From an uncultured Coprococcus sp. (lineage in GTDB: Bacteria > Bacillota > Clostridia > Lachnospirales > Lachnospiraceae): 9,886 nucleotides of DNA. The position numbers were made by a program, and so were the translations under genes. Shown here piece by piece: positions 1 through 6,735 of the stretch; the first letter of the stretch is position 1; each line of letters opens with the position of its first letter. Location of the stretch: the NCBI GenBank assembly GCA_900548215.1, contig URJI01000098.1, forward strand, positions 1-9,886. Direction: 5' to 3'. The notes beneath the pieces were generated by a model that worked only from the letters and a program-made list of their open reading frames with translations, made no database searches and had not been told where the DNA came from.

Positions 1-1
1 T

Positions 2-1597
2 GATCACTATGAGGCATGTGAGATCAACTCATATGGAAGAATGAGGATTGTGGCAGGAATCAATCCTGACACATTTGGATGGAAGCTGGAATCCGGTGAA
101 ATCTTTCAGACTCCGGAGGCTGTGATGACATATTCAGATACAGGATTTTCCGGAGTAAGCAGTCACATGCACAGATTTGTGAGACGACATATAGTGCGGG
201 GATTCTGGGCGGACCGCGAGAGGCCAGTGCTTCTTAACAGCTGGGAGGCTGCGTATTTCGACATAGATGAGAAGAAACTCCTGAGGCTTGCAAAGAAAGC
301 AAAGGAATGCGGCATGGAACTTTTTGTCATGGATGATGGCTGGTTTGGGCATAGAAATGACGATACATCTTCACTTGGAGACTGGTATGAGAATACGGAC
401 AAGCTTCCGGGCGGCATAGAGAGACTATCTGAAAAGGTGAATGCACTTGGACTGGAGTTTGGAATATGGGTTGAGCCTGAGATGGTAAATGAAGACAGTG
501 ATCTATATAGGGCACATCCGGACTGGGCAGTCCAGATCCCCGGCAGGCAGCAGGCTCTTGGCAGGCACCAGATGCTGCTCGATCTTACAAATGCCGATGT
601 GAGGGATTATATAGTTGAGACGATGACAAAGTTGTTTTCCAAGGGAAAGATATCCTATGTGAAGTGGGATATGAACAGGATCATGTCGGACAGATACGGT
701 AAGGTTCTTCCTGCGGACAGACAATGTGAGTTTGGACACAGGTATGTGCTCGGATTGTATGAGATCATGGGACAGCTGGTCAGCAGATTTCCGAAGATAC
801 TATTTGAGGGATGCGCAGCCGGGGGCAACAGATTTGACCTTGGTATGCTCTGCTATATGCCACAGATCTGGGCAAGTGATGACACGGATGCAAGAGAACG
901 TGCACAGATACAGACGGGTTACAGTTATGGCTATCCTATGTCTGTGGTCAGCAGTCATGTGTCAGGATGTCCTAATCATCAGACGCTCAGGATCACACCG
1001 CTGGAGACCAGGTTCAATATTGCCGCATTTGGCGTGCTCGGGTATGAGTGCAATCTGTGTGATATGGATAAGAGAGAGCTGGATGCCGTGCGTGCTCAGG
1101 TGTTGTTTTACAAAGAACACAGAAGAACGCTGCAGTTTGGCGATTATCACAGGATAAAGAGCGGTGAATCCGGAGATCTTATGCGGAATGTGTATCAATT
1201 TATGACAGTTTCTGAGGATGGAAAGGAAGGCCTGGCATGTTACTATGAGCAGCAGTCCCTGCCAAACTACACCTACAAACATCTGAGGACTGCCGGGCTT
1301 GATGCTGACAGAATGTATACCATGACAAACAGGGAACTGACCTACAATATAAAGATGATGGGTGATCTCATAAATACAGTTACTCCAGTGCATGTAAGGC
1401 CGGGGTCTGTCGCGCAGGAGGCTATAAGCAGATTTGCAAAGCTTAATGGTGAACGGGAGAGCGTGAAAGCACCGGGATCTGTCTTTAATCTGGCCGGGGT
1501 AAATCTTGCACCCGGATTTGCGGGGACAGGGTACAATGACCAGACTGCACTGTGGGGCGAGCACGGCTCAAGGCTTTATCTTTTCACCGGCGAATAG
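2..1597 (+). CDS. GH36 alpha-galactosidase, 5'-truncated by window edge
   Basis: This enzyme hydrolyses terminal alpha-1,6-galactosides such as melibiose and raffinose. The frame is open from base 2 and runs through an internal ATG at 41, so the true start lies outside the window. Numbering from that ATG, the GH36 landmarks are all present: MDDGWFG (Asp98, Asp99), KWDMNR (Asp210, expected nucleophile), FEGCAAGGNRFD, and WASDDTDA (Asp280, expected acid/base). The 70-residue gap between nucleophile and acid/base equals the gap I recall for the Geobacillus stearothermophilus AgaA enzyme (D478, D548). About 530 residues are visible. By that alignment roughly 250 residues of the N-terminal beta-sandwich are missing, and the C-terminal domain is somewhat longer than in AgaA. 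No signal peptide can be judged. No terminator separates it from the next gene, whose probable -35 box overlaps its TAG stop. Family assignment is secure; substrate preference is inferred. Confidence 0.96.
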   Translation, partial: DHYEACEINSYGRMRIVAGINPDTFGWKLESGEIFQTPEAVMTYSDTGFSGVSSHMHRFVRRHIVRGFWADRERPVLLNSWEAAYFDIDEKKLLRLAKKAKECGMELFVMDDGWFGHRNDDTSSLGDWYENTDKLPGGIERLSEKVNALGLEFGIWVEPEMVNEDSDLYRAHPDWAVQIPGRQQALGRHQMLLDLTNADVRDYIVETMTKLFSKGKISYVKWDMNRIMSDRYGKVLPADRQCEFGHRYVLGLYEIMGQLVSRFPKILFEGCAAGGNRFDLGMLCYMPQIWASDDTDARERAQIQTGYSYGYPMSVVSSHVSGCPNHQTLRITPLETRFNIAAFGVLGYECNLCDMDKRELDAVRAQVLFYKEHRRTLQFGDYHRIKSGESGDLMRNVYQFMTVSEDGKEGLACYYEQQSLPNYTYKHLRTAGLDADRMYTMTNRELTYNIKMMGDLINTVTPVHVRPGSVAQEAISRFAKLNGERESVKAPGSVFNLAGVNLAPGFAGTGYNDQTALWGEHGSRLYLFTGE

Positions 1598-1622
1598 ACA
1601 TTTGTCAAAATGGCATTATATT
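1595..1622 (+). promoter_or_regulatory. Probable sigma-A promoter of the perR-like gene
   Basis: TAGACA (1595-1600, one mismatch to TTGACA), a 16-bp spacer, then TATATT (1617-1622, one mismatch to TATAAT). The -35 hexamer shares bases with the alpha-galactosidase stop codon. The -10 lies inside the PerR-box-like palindrome. This would give a leader of about 85 nt. Seen by eye only. Confidence 0.45.
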
Positions 1623-1630
1623 CATTAGAA
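1616..1630 (+). promoter_or_regulatory. PerR-box-like operator
   Basis: TTATATTCATTAGAA matches the Bacillus PerR box TTATAATNATTATAA at 12 of 14 specified positions and is a near-perfect 7-1-7 inverted repeat. It covers the predicted -10 box of the downstream PerR-like gene, which is where an autorepressor would bind. The AT-rich setting raises the chance of a coincidental match. Confidence 0.45.
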
Positions 1631-1702
1631 AAGTAATTGCAAAATGGGTGGAAATGTCAGCCGCAGTGTGTTATCTTATATCTATAGAGAACTATTCTTG
1701 AT

Positions 1703-1710
1703 AAAGGAGG
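1703..1710 (+). promoter_or_regulatory. Strong Shine-Dalgarno that sets the perR-like start
   Basis: AAAGGAGG, five bases before the ATG at 1716. An in-frame ATG at 1644 has no comparable site and would add 24 residues with no resemblance to the family, so 1716 is preferred. Confidence 0.85.
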
Positions 1711-1715
1711 CGCCT

Positions 1716-2117
1716 ATGAGTGACAAGAGAAACACCTGGCAGAAACAGGTCATATATTCTGTTATAAAGGAACTCAAGACTCATCCTACCATTCAGAACC
1801 TTATCGATGAATTGGAGAAAAGAGGATACAAGATAGGAAAATCCACAGTATACCGTGTCATGGCAGATGCGGTGGATGATGGACTTGTGATGAATGTATA
1901 TTCCGGCGACAAGCAGGAGCATTACGATGGCAACACTGAGAACCATTATCATATCAGATGTAAGGTGTGTGACAGGATATATGACAGTGAACTGCCGTTT
2001 CAGGAAGACATAACCAGCAGGGGGGCAGAGGCTGATAAGGATTTTGTCATTCTGTCCCATAATCTGGAGTTCATCGGAATATGTCCGCAGTGCAAGGACA
2101 GTCTGAAGAATTTGTAG
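1716..2117 (+). CDS. perR: PerR-like Fur-family transcriptional regulator
   Basis: This 133-residue cytoplasmic DNA-binding repressor has a winged helix (about residues 5-65, with STVYRVMADAVDDGLV as the recognition region) followed by a metal-binding dimerisation domain. Cys82/Cys85 (CKVC) and Cys123/Cys126 (CPQC) form the structural zinc site. His23, Asp71, His77, His79 and Asp90 sit at exactly the spacing of the Bacillus PerR regulatory-metal ligands (H37, D85, H91, H93, D104), shifted by 14. Asp rather than Glu at the last position favours a peroxide sensor over an iron-sensing Fur. The 14-residue shift reflects a missing N-terminal helix: the protein starts at NTWQKQVIYSVIKEL. It probably represses itself through the palindrome at 1616-1630. 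Fur-family membership is secure. PerR is inferred from ligand geometry; a Fur or Zur role is less likely. Confidence 0.85.
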   Translation: MSDKRNTWQKQVIYSVIKELKTHPTIQNLIDELEKRGYKIGKSTVYRVMADAVDDGLVMNVYSGDKQEHYDGNTENHYHIRCKVCDRIYDSELPFQEDITSRGAEADKDFVILSHNLEFIGICPQCKDSLKNL

Positions 2118-2224
2118 ATTTTATAGGGGCTGTAGATTTTGCAGTGTTTGCGGATTTTGCAGTGTTTGCGGATTTTGCAGAATCTGTGGCTTTTGTACGA
2201 TTCGTGGATTTTGCAGGATCTGGA
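2117..2224 (+). repeat. Six degenerate 18-bp tandem repeats (9-bp sub-period)
   Basis: Units start at 2117, 2135, 2153, 2171, 2189 and 2207. Units two and three (2135-2152, 2153-2170) are identical, GATTTTGCAGTGTTTGCG, and the others diverge. Each unit consists of two 9-bp halves with a shared TTTGC(A/G) core. The array begins on the last base of the perR-like TAG stop. One forward frame, -1 relative to the gene, is open through all units to TAA at 2255-2257 and would read as repeated Asp-Phe-Ala / Val-Phe-Ala. The minus strand is also open. No start codon or ribosome site supports translation. Confidence 0.85.
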
Positions 2225-2285
2225 GATGGTGACAGATATGCATATTATTTGGGATAACAAATCATGATTACATGGTTTAAAAGAT

Positions 2286-2334
2286 AAAGGCGGATGCAAC
2301 CAACAAATTGGTGTTACATCCGTCTTTTCTTTGC
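2286..2334. terminator. Bidirectional intrinsic terminator between convergent genes
   Basis: GGCGGATG (2289-2296) pairs with CATCCGTC (2316-2323). An inner ACCAA/TTGGT stem closes on a CAAA loop. The stem is followed by TTTTCTTT on the plus strand and preceded by AAAAGATAAA, which becomes a T-rich tail on the minus strand. It would end both the perR-like transcript and the convergent asparaginase transcript. Confidence 0.85.
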
Positions 2335-2336
2335 CT

Positions 2337-2366
2337 TTTATAATCCGCTGTAATGCGGTTTGTGAA
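2337..2366 (+). repeat. Diverged copy of the GUAA-loop hairpin element (copy C)
   Basis: The arms TTTATAAT-CCGCT and TGCGG-T-TTGTGAA flank a GTAA loop (2350-2353). Aligned to the two identical copies near 7075 and 7156, the loop position and the right arm TTTGTGAA are kept. One pair in the upper stem has changed on both sides (T-A to C-G). Two C-to-T changes in the left arm still pair as U-G if read as plus-strand RNA. Like the other copies it directly follows a terminator T-tract. Confidence 0.6.
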
Positions 2367-2380
2367 ATACGTTTTGTAAA

Positions 2381-4015
2381 TTATTCATCTCTCTTTTTTT
2401 GTGAGATGATATTGGCTGATTTTATCTCTCTGTGCCCGGAAATCTGTGCATTTGCCAAAAACTGCCCACTGCCGGAAGGCGTCTCGTCCGCTGCCGGTGC
2501 GGAGCCTGTTGTTTCCACTTTCGGTTTTGCTGAGATAGGATCCACAAGCGGATTGCTTATAACTGTTCTGTTCGTGGAAGGTCTGACCACAGTCATGCCG
2601 AGTATGGACTTCTTGTTCCTTATAGCGCGTTCCTCCTCTGGGGAGAGATTTCCTTCTGTTTTATCATTATTGGGAGTAATGACGCTGCCTGACACATCTT
2701 TACCTGGCATATCTTTATTTGATGCGTTTTTATTTGGTGTGCCTTTATCAATAGCGTCTATATTTAGAGCTGTTACTCCCGGATTGTCATAAGACTCTTT
2801 ACGCTCACCCCAGAGATCAGGAAATGGGTCTATCTCCGTGTCTGGATCCGCGTCCGATTCTTCTTCATCTTCAACAAAAGCGCTGTCCTCATCAGGATCG
2901 TAATCTTTTACACCGTCTGCACCCTCTTCTGACTCCGTATCAAGATCTTCAAGGTCAGAGTCCACATATTCCTCAGGCTTTTCAAAAAATGTAGGATCTA
3001 TTGTCAACTTAAAATCAACCTCAAAGTGGCCGACTTCTATGCCGCAGTCGTTGTATAATTTGGTAGTATAGCAGTTTTTCAGCTTCTCTATGAGATCAGT
3101 GTCTTCGTATTTTAGCTGCTCCAGGATATTTGCTATTATGAGTCCCTGGAACTCGTCGGTCCAGCCGTCCTCGAGCTTTACAGCAATTCCGAGCTTCATG
3201 CTTTTGATGGCCATGCAGATGACGCCTCTTGAGCCGTCCTTCATGATCAGATCAGGATTCTGGTTGATGTAGTAAGACGGTGTTCCATAGTCATTTATCT
3301 TCTCCGGATACTTGTGGATACATGAGAAGTTGTAGTCTATGGTCTCCCTGAGCTCGTTTGACAGACTGAATGGATCCATCAGCTTGGCGTATGACATGGC
3401 GATGCTTCTCAGTGGCAGCGCAAATACAGGAACTCCGCATCCGTCTATTCCAAGTCCGATCTTGAATGTAGGTGTCTGGCTCAGCATGGATATAAAATTG
3501 ATTATCTGTCTCTGTACAGGTGAGTCTTTCTGCTCGTAACCGCTTGTTTTGCCTGTCAGCTCTCTCTGCAGCAGCATGAGACTGAAATGTTTCCCTGAAC
3601 AGCAGTGCTGCAGTTTGCTTATGCCATCCCTTGGGTGAAGTCTGGATTGGTCAGTGAGCTTTTTCGCAAGTGCAGATGCAGATGTGGAACTGCAAGGCTT
3701 CATGATCATATCTTCAGGGTCTATGCCTGTTTTGCGTGATATCTCTTCAAGTACAAATATGTGGTGATTGCTTCCCCAGTGGGAAGAATTGAACATGGCT
3801 ACGTTCTCTTCTGTAAGGTTAAATCTTCTGTGCAATCCTGCGAGAAGTGTTGGCAGAACCTGTATAGGTTTGCTGGCAGAACGCATAAATGTCTGTTTTT
3901 CTATGTCCCCGATGTAGGCGATGGTATCCCCGGTGGATGATACGACAGCTATAGAACCACGGTGGACATTTTCAACGATATTTCCACGGAATTCTTTAAT
4001 AAGTATCTCTGACAT
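2381..4015 (-). CDS. Asparaginase II family (Rhizobium etli type) protein with long acidic C-terminal tail
   Basis: The first 337 or so of 544 residues form the asparaginase II (PF06089-type) domain, which hydrolyses L-asparagine to aspartate and ammonia. Landmarks are RSASKP (Ser46, Lys49), SSHWG (Ser78), CCSGKH (Cys139, Lys142), IDGCGVP (Cys193) and KDGSRG near Lys259. Their spacing fits the Ser/Lys and Cys-Lys-Cys metal sites described for the R. etli enzyme. No signal peptide or membrane segment is seen, so it is probably cytoplasmic. The family normally ends near residue 340. Here about 205 residues follow: an Asp/Glu-rich stretch (345-396), four 5-residue repeats (423-442), then a polar, Pro/Ser/Lys-rich end. 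Start: ATG at 4015 with AGAGGAG a few bases upstream. It is transcribed alone, divergent from glgC. The domain call is secure; catalytic activity and the role of the tail are inferred or unknown. Confidence 0.9.
   Translation of the reverse strand: MSEILIKEFRGNIVENVHRGSIAVVSSTGDTIAYIGDIEKQTFMRSASKPIQVLPTLLAGLHRRFNLTEENVAMFNSSHWGSNHHIFVLEEISRKTGIDPEDMIMKPCSSTSASALAKKLTDQSRLHPRDGISKLQHCCSGKHFSLMLLQRELTGKTSGYEQKDSPVQRQIINFISMLSQTPTFKIGLGIDGCGVPVFALPLRSIAMSYAKLMDPFSLSNELRETIDYNFSCIHKYPEKINDYGTPSYYINQNPDLIMKDGSRGVICMAIKSMKLGIAVKLEDGWTDEFQGLIIANILEQLKYEDTDLIEKLKNCYTTKLYNDCGIEVGHFEVDFKLTIDPTFFEKPEEYVDSDLEDLDTESEEGADGVKDYDPDEDSAFVEDEEESDADPDTEIDPFPDLWGERKESYDNPGVTALNIDAIDKGTPNKNASNKDMPGKDVSGSVITPNNDKTEGNLSPEEERAIRNKKSILGMTVVRPSTNRTVISNPLVDPISAKPKVETTGSAPAADETPSGSGQFLANAQISGHREIKSANIISQKKRDE
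2690..2749 (-). repeat. Four 15-bp coding repeats in the asparaginase tail
   Basis: On the minus strand these encode DKGTP, NKNAS, NKDMP and GKDVS (residues 423-442), a degenerate (N/D/G)-K-x-x-(P/S) pentapeptide. Every unit has AAA for the lysine at its second codon. This suggests slippage-driven growth of a disordered linker. Confidence 0.7.
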
Positions 4016-4047
4016 AATTATTGCTCCTCTTTTGAATTATTGTTTTT

Positions 4048-4076
4048 ATTATACACTCAATGATATATATCTGAAA
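4048..4076 (-). promoter_or_regulatory. Probable promoter of the asparaginase gene
   Basis: Read on the minus strand, a perfect TATAAT (4053-4048) is preceded after 17 bp by a weak -35, TTTCAG (4076-4071). This gives a leader of roughly 25 nt before the ATG at 4015. Confidence 0.5.
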
Positions 4077-4098
4077 AGCCTTGCTTTGCCAAGGTTTT
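4074..4098. other. Small hairpin in the divergent intergenic region
   Basis: CCTTG (4079-4083) pairs with CAAGG (4090-4094) around CTTTGC and extends through flanking AAAG/TTTT. It has short T-runs on both strands. It lies just upstream of the asparaginase -35 box and could insulate the two divergent units or be a terminator remnant; nothing upstream obviously needs it. Confidence 0.3.
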
Positions 4099-4216
4099 AT
4101 GACTAAAAAATGAAGTCGAAAATGACAAAATGTATTAATGATAAATATACGCAAAGTAAAAAATGTTTAAAAAAATCGAAAAATGCGCATTCTTTTTGTG
4201 AAAATGCATAAAAAAC
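4099..4216. other. AT-rich non-coding DNA upstream of glgC
   Basis: No gene is visible. The stretch is rich in A-tracts that could act as curved or UP-element DNA. It contains a perfect 10-bp palindrome, AATGCGCATT (4182-4191), about 26 bp upstream of the glgC -35 box, a possible operator without known identity. Confidence 0.35.
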
Positions 4217-4245
4217 TTTGATTATTATAAAAAGAATGGTATAAT
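4217..4245 (+). promoter_or_regulatory. Sigma-A promoter of the glgC-glgD unit
   Basis: TTTGAT (4217-4222), 17-bp spacer, perfect TATAAT (4240-4245); or TTGATT (4218-4223) with 16 bp. It gives a leader of about 27 nt ending at the glgC ATG, with no room for a large riboswitch. Confidence 0.7.
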
Positions 4246-4263
4246 GTCTTTATAATTTTGCAT

Positions 4264-4273
4264 GGAGAGGTGA
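4264..4273 (+). promoter_or_regulatory. Ribosome site that sets the glgC start
   Basis: GGAGAGGTGA lies five bases before the ATG at 4279. An in-frame TTG at 4258 lies upstream of this site and is therefore rejected as the start. Confidence 0.85.
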
Positions 4274-4278
4274 CTTAC

Positions 4279-5547
4279 ATGATTAAAAAAGAGATGATCG
4301 CCATGCTTCTTGCGGGCGGACAGGGCAGCCGTCTTGGTGTTCTTACATCCAAGCTTGCCAAGCCGGCAGTTGCATTTGGCGGCAAATACAAGATAATCGA
4401 TTTTCCACTGAGTAACTGCATCAATTCGGGGATTGATACAGTAGGTGTGCTTACACAGTACAGACCACTCAGGCTTAACCAGCATATAGGAATAGGTATT
4501 CCTTGGGATCTCGATAGGAACATAGGTGGTGTTACAGTTCTTCCACCTTATGAGAAGAGCAACAACAGTGAGTGGTATACAGGTACAGCGAATGCTATTT
4601 ATCAGAACATAGAGTTTATAGATTACTATAACCCTGATTATGTTCTCATTCTGTCAGGTGATCACATTTACAAGATGGATTATGAGCATATGCTTGAGTA
4701 TCACAAGTCTATGAATGCAGATGTAACACTTGCAACTTACCAGGTGCCATGGGAAGAGGCAAGCAGATTTGGAGTAGTCATTACGAATGACGATGGAATC
4801 ATCTCCGAGTTTGAGGAGAAGCCGGAGAATCCTAGAAGCAACAAAGCTTCCATGGGTATATACATATTTAACTGGAAGATACTTCGCGAGGCACTTGTCA
4901 CTATGAAGGATCAGCCGGGATGCGATTTCGGTAAGCATATCATTCCATACTGCCATGAGAACGGCAACAAGATCTGTGCTTACGATTTCAAGGGTTATTG
5001 GAAGGATGTTGGAACTCTTGGTTCATACTGGGAGGCTAACATGGAGCTTGTGGATATAGTTCCTGAATTCAATCTGTATGAAGAGTTCTGGAAGATATAT
5101 ACAAAGACAGATGCCATTCCGCCACAGTACATCGATGAGTCAGCCAAGGTTACAAGATGTATCATCGGTGAGGGTACTGAGATTTACGGAACAGTGGAGA
5201 ATTCAGTTATAGGTTCCTGTGTCACGATAGGTGAGGGTGCAGTCGTTAAGGATTCGATCATTATGAATGGGGTTACGATTGAAGCCGGTGCCTATGTTGA
5301 GAAGGGAATCATTGCTGAGAATGTCAAGGTTGGTGCGAATGCCAAGCTTGGTGTAGGCGAGGAAGCTGTCAACGAGATGAAACCTAATATCTACGCATTT
5401 GGCCTTGTAACTATAGGTGAGAACTCAGTTATACCTGAGGGCGTAACGATAGGTAAGAACACTGCTATATTTGGAGACACAGATCCTTCGGATTATCCGG
5501 ATGGTGCACTTCCAAGCGGCGGTAGTATTATAAAGGCAGGTGAGTAG
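4279..5547 (+). CDS. glgC: Glucose-1-phosphate adenylyltransferase, catalytic subunit
   Basis: Makes ADP-glucose from glucose-1-phosphate and ATP, the committed step of bacterial glycogen synthesis in the cytoplasm. The 422-residue protein has the nucleotidyltransferase fold first: LAGGQGSRLG (residues 11-20), KPAVAFGGKYKIIDFPLSN, SGDHIYKMDY (126-135, Asp128 as metal ligand) and FEEKP (178-182, Lys181 as substrate lysine). A left-handed beta-helix follows from about residue 300, with hexapeptide-like repeats (IIGEGTEI, VIGSCVTIGEGAVV). Length and motifs are normal for the family and no key residue is missing. It ends two bases before glgD, whose ribosome site lies in the end of glgC, so the two are co-transcribed and probably translationally coupled. 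It is driven by the promoter at 4217-4245. Confidence 0.98.
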   Translation: MIKKEMIAMLLAGGQGSRLGVLTSKLAKPAVAFGGKYKIIDFPLSNCINSGIDTVGVLTQYRPLRLNQHIGIGIPWDLDRNIGGVTVLPPYEKSNNSEWYTGTANAIYQNIEFIDYYNPDYVLILSGDHIYKMDYEHMLEYHKSMNADVTLATYQVPWEEASRFGVVITNDDGIISEFEEKPENPRSNKASMGIYIFNWKILREALVTMKDQPGCDFGKHIIPYCHENGNKICAYDFKGYWKDVGTLGSYWEANMELVDIVPEFNLYEEFWKIYTKTDAIPPQYIDESAKVTRCIIGEGTEIYGTVENSVIGSCVTIGEGAVVKDSIIMNGVTIEAGAYVEKGIIAENVKVGANAKLGVGEEAVNEMKPNIYAFGLVTIGENSVIPEGVTIGKNTAIFGDTDPSDYPDGALPSGGSIIKAGE

Positions 5548-5549
5548 AC

Positions 5550-6674
5550 ATGAGAGCATTAGGAATTATTCTGGCAGGTGGTAACAGCAACAAGTTGGGG
5601 GATCTTTCAGCCAAGAGAGCCGTTGCAGCCATGCCTATCACAGGAAGCTACAGAGCCATCGATTTCGCTCTGTCAAACATGACCAATTCTCATATTCAGA
5701 AGGTTGCTGTATTTACACAGTACAACACAAGATCACTGAATGAGCATTTGAATTCAAGTAAGTGGTGGGATTTCGGAAGAAAGCAGGGAGGTCTGTTCAT
5801 CTTCACACCTACCATTACAGCAGCAAACAGCTATTGGTACAAGGGTACAGCAGATGCCCTGTATCAGAATATAAAGTTCCTGAAAGAGAGCCATGAGCCA
5901 TATGTAGTTATCGCATCAGGTGATGGAATTTACAAGCTGGATTACAATAAGGTTCTTGAAGAGCATATAAGCAATGGCGCAGATATAACAGTTGTATGTA
6001 AGGATATGGCACCGGATGAGGATGATATCAACAGATTCGGTGTTGTAAAGATGAATGACGATGGCCGCATCATAGACTTTGAGGAAAAGCCTCTTGTGGC
6101 AGGCACTAATACCGTATCTATTGGAGTATATGTCATAAGAAGAAGACAGCTTATTGAGTTGCTTGAGACATGTGCAAACGAGGGAAGAAATGACTTCGTA
6201 AGAGACGTTCTTGTGAGATATAAGGGTGTCAAGAGAATATATGGATACAAGATGGACAGCTATTGGAGAAATATAGGAACTAAGGAGTCATATTACAGAG
6301 CTAATATGGATTTCCTGAAGAAGGATGTAAGGGACTTCTTCTTCAAACAGCATCCAGATATATATTCAAGAGTGGACGATCTTCCACCAGCTAAGTACAA
6401 TGCTGACGCAGTTGTCAACAACAGTCTGATAGCAAGTGGATGTATCATCAATGGTACAGTTGAGAATTCTGTCATATTCAAGAAGGTATACATTGGTAAT
6501 AACTGTGTGATCAGGAACTCGATCATATTGAATGATGTCAATATAGGCGATAATTCAATTATCGAGAACTGTATCGTGGAGAGCAGAGATACACTTCGTG
6601 CAAACACTGTGCATCAGGGGGATCCGAACGATATAAAGGTTATTATCGAGAAGAATTTCAGATATGCATTATAA
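5550..6674 (+). CDS. glgD: GlgD, ADP-glucose pyrophosphorylase-like regulatory subunit
   Basis: A 374-residue paralogue of the neighbouring GlgC, shorter by about 50 residues. The N-terminal nucleotide loop is degenerate: LAGGNSNKLGD replaces the GGxGSRL of GlgC, so the conserved arginine is gone. AKRAVAAMPI replaces the AKPAV segment. SGDGIYKLDY (Asp125) and FEEKP (Lys180) remain. A shortened beta-helix follows (SLIASGCIINGTVENSV, VYIGNNCVI, VNIGDNSII). In Firmicutes GlgD pairs with GlgC in a mixed complex and raises its activity while being weak or inactive alone; that role is inferred here. The start is ATG 5550, with AAAGGCAGGTGAG just upstream inside glgC. It is followed after 61 bp by spoVG without a clear terminator. 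Confidence 0.97.
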   Translation: MRALGIILAGGNSNKLGDLSAKRAVAAMPITGSYRAIDFALSNMTNSHIQKVAVFTQYNTRSLNEHLNSSKWWDFGRKQGGLFIFTPTITAANSYWYKGTADALYQNIKFLKESHEPYVVIASGDGIYKLDYNKVLEEHISNGADITVVCKDMAPDEDDINRFGVVKMNDDGRIIDFEEKPLVAGTNTVSIGVYVIRRRQLIELLETCANEGRNDFVRDVLVRYKGVKRIYGYKMDSYWRNIGTKESYYRANMDFLKKDVRDFFFKQHPDIYSRVDDLPPAKYNADAVVNNSLIASGCIINGTVENSVIFKKVYIGNNCVIRNSIILNDVNIGDNSIIENCIVESRDTLRANTVHQGDPNDIKVIIEKNFRYAL

Positions 6675-6686
6675 AAGATAAAATTA

Positions 6687-6710
6687 AAGCTGTGTGTGGG
6701 ATCACAGTTT
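6687..6710 (+). other. Small hairpin between glgD and spoVG
   Basis: AAGCTGTG (6687-6694) pairs with CACAGTTT (6703-6710), with one G-U, around an 8-base loop. There is no long T-run, so it is not a convincing terminator. It could be an attenuator or RNA-processing site, or chance. Confidence 0.3.
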
Positions 6711-6722
6711 CAATAGGGTTAA

Positions 6723-6728
6723 GGGGGT
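6723..6728 (+). promoter_or_regulatory. Ribosome site deciding a GTG start for spoVG
   Basis: GGGGGT lies seven bases before GTG 6736. Starting there gives VQITDIRIR, which matches the family N-terminus (MQITDVRIR). The longer frame from GTG 6694 has no ribosome site and adds 14 unrelated residues. Confidence 0.75.
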
Positions 6729-6735
6729 AAGTCAG

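Noticed and set aside
962..1564. Minus-strand ORF of 200 residues
   Set aside because: Antisense to the conserved catalytic region of the alpha-galactosidase, which explains the open frame.
2236..2269. Two 10-bp palindromes, ATATGCATAT and AATCATGATT
   Set aside because: AT-rich, unrelated to each other, and located just upstream of a terminator where operators are not expected.
2000..2299. Minus-strand ORF with Cys-Lys-Ile-rich repeats
   Set aside because: It is the reverse reading of the 18-bp array and the end of the perR-like gene. It crosses the terminator and has no ribosome site or family resemblance.
2331..2792. Plus-strand ORF of 153 residues
   Set aside because: Antisense to the low-complexity tail of the asparaginase gene. 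It starts inside the terminator/hairpin region without a ribosome site.
4216..4230. Second PerR-box-like match overlapping the glgC -35 box
   Set aside because: About 11 of 14 positions match in very AT-rich DNA, the left half is poor, and no functional link to peroxide response is evident.
6687..6710. Terminator between glgD and spoVG
   Set aside because: The stem is short and followed by only three Ts, so termination is not supported; kept only as a low-confidence hairpin.
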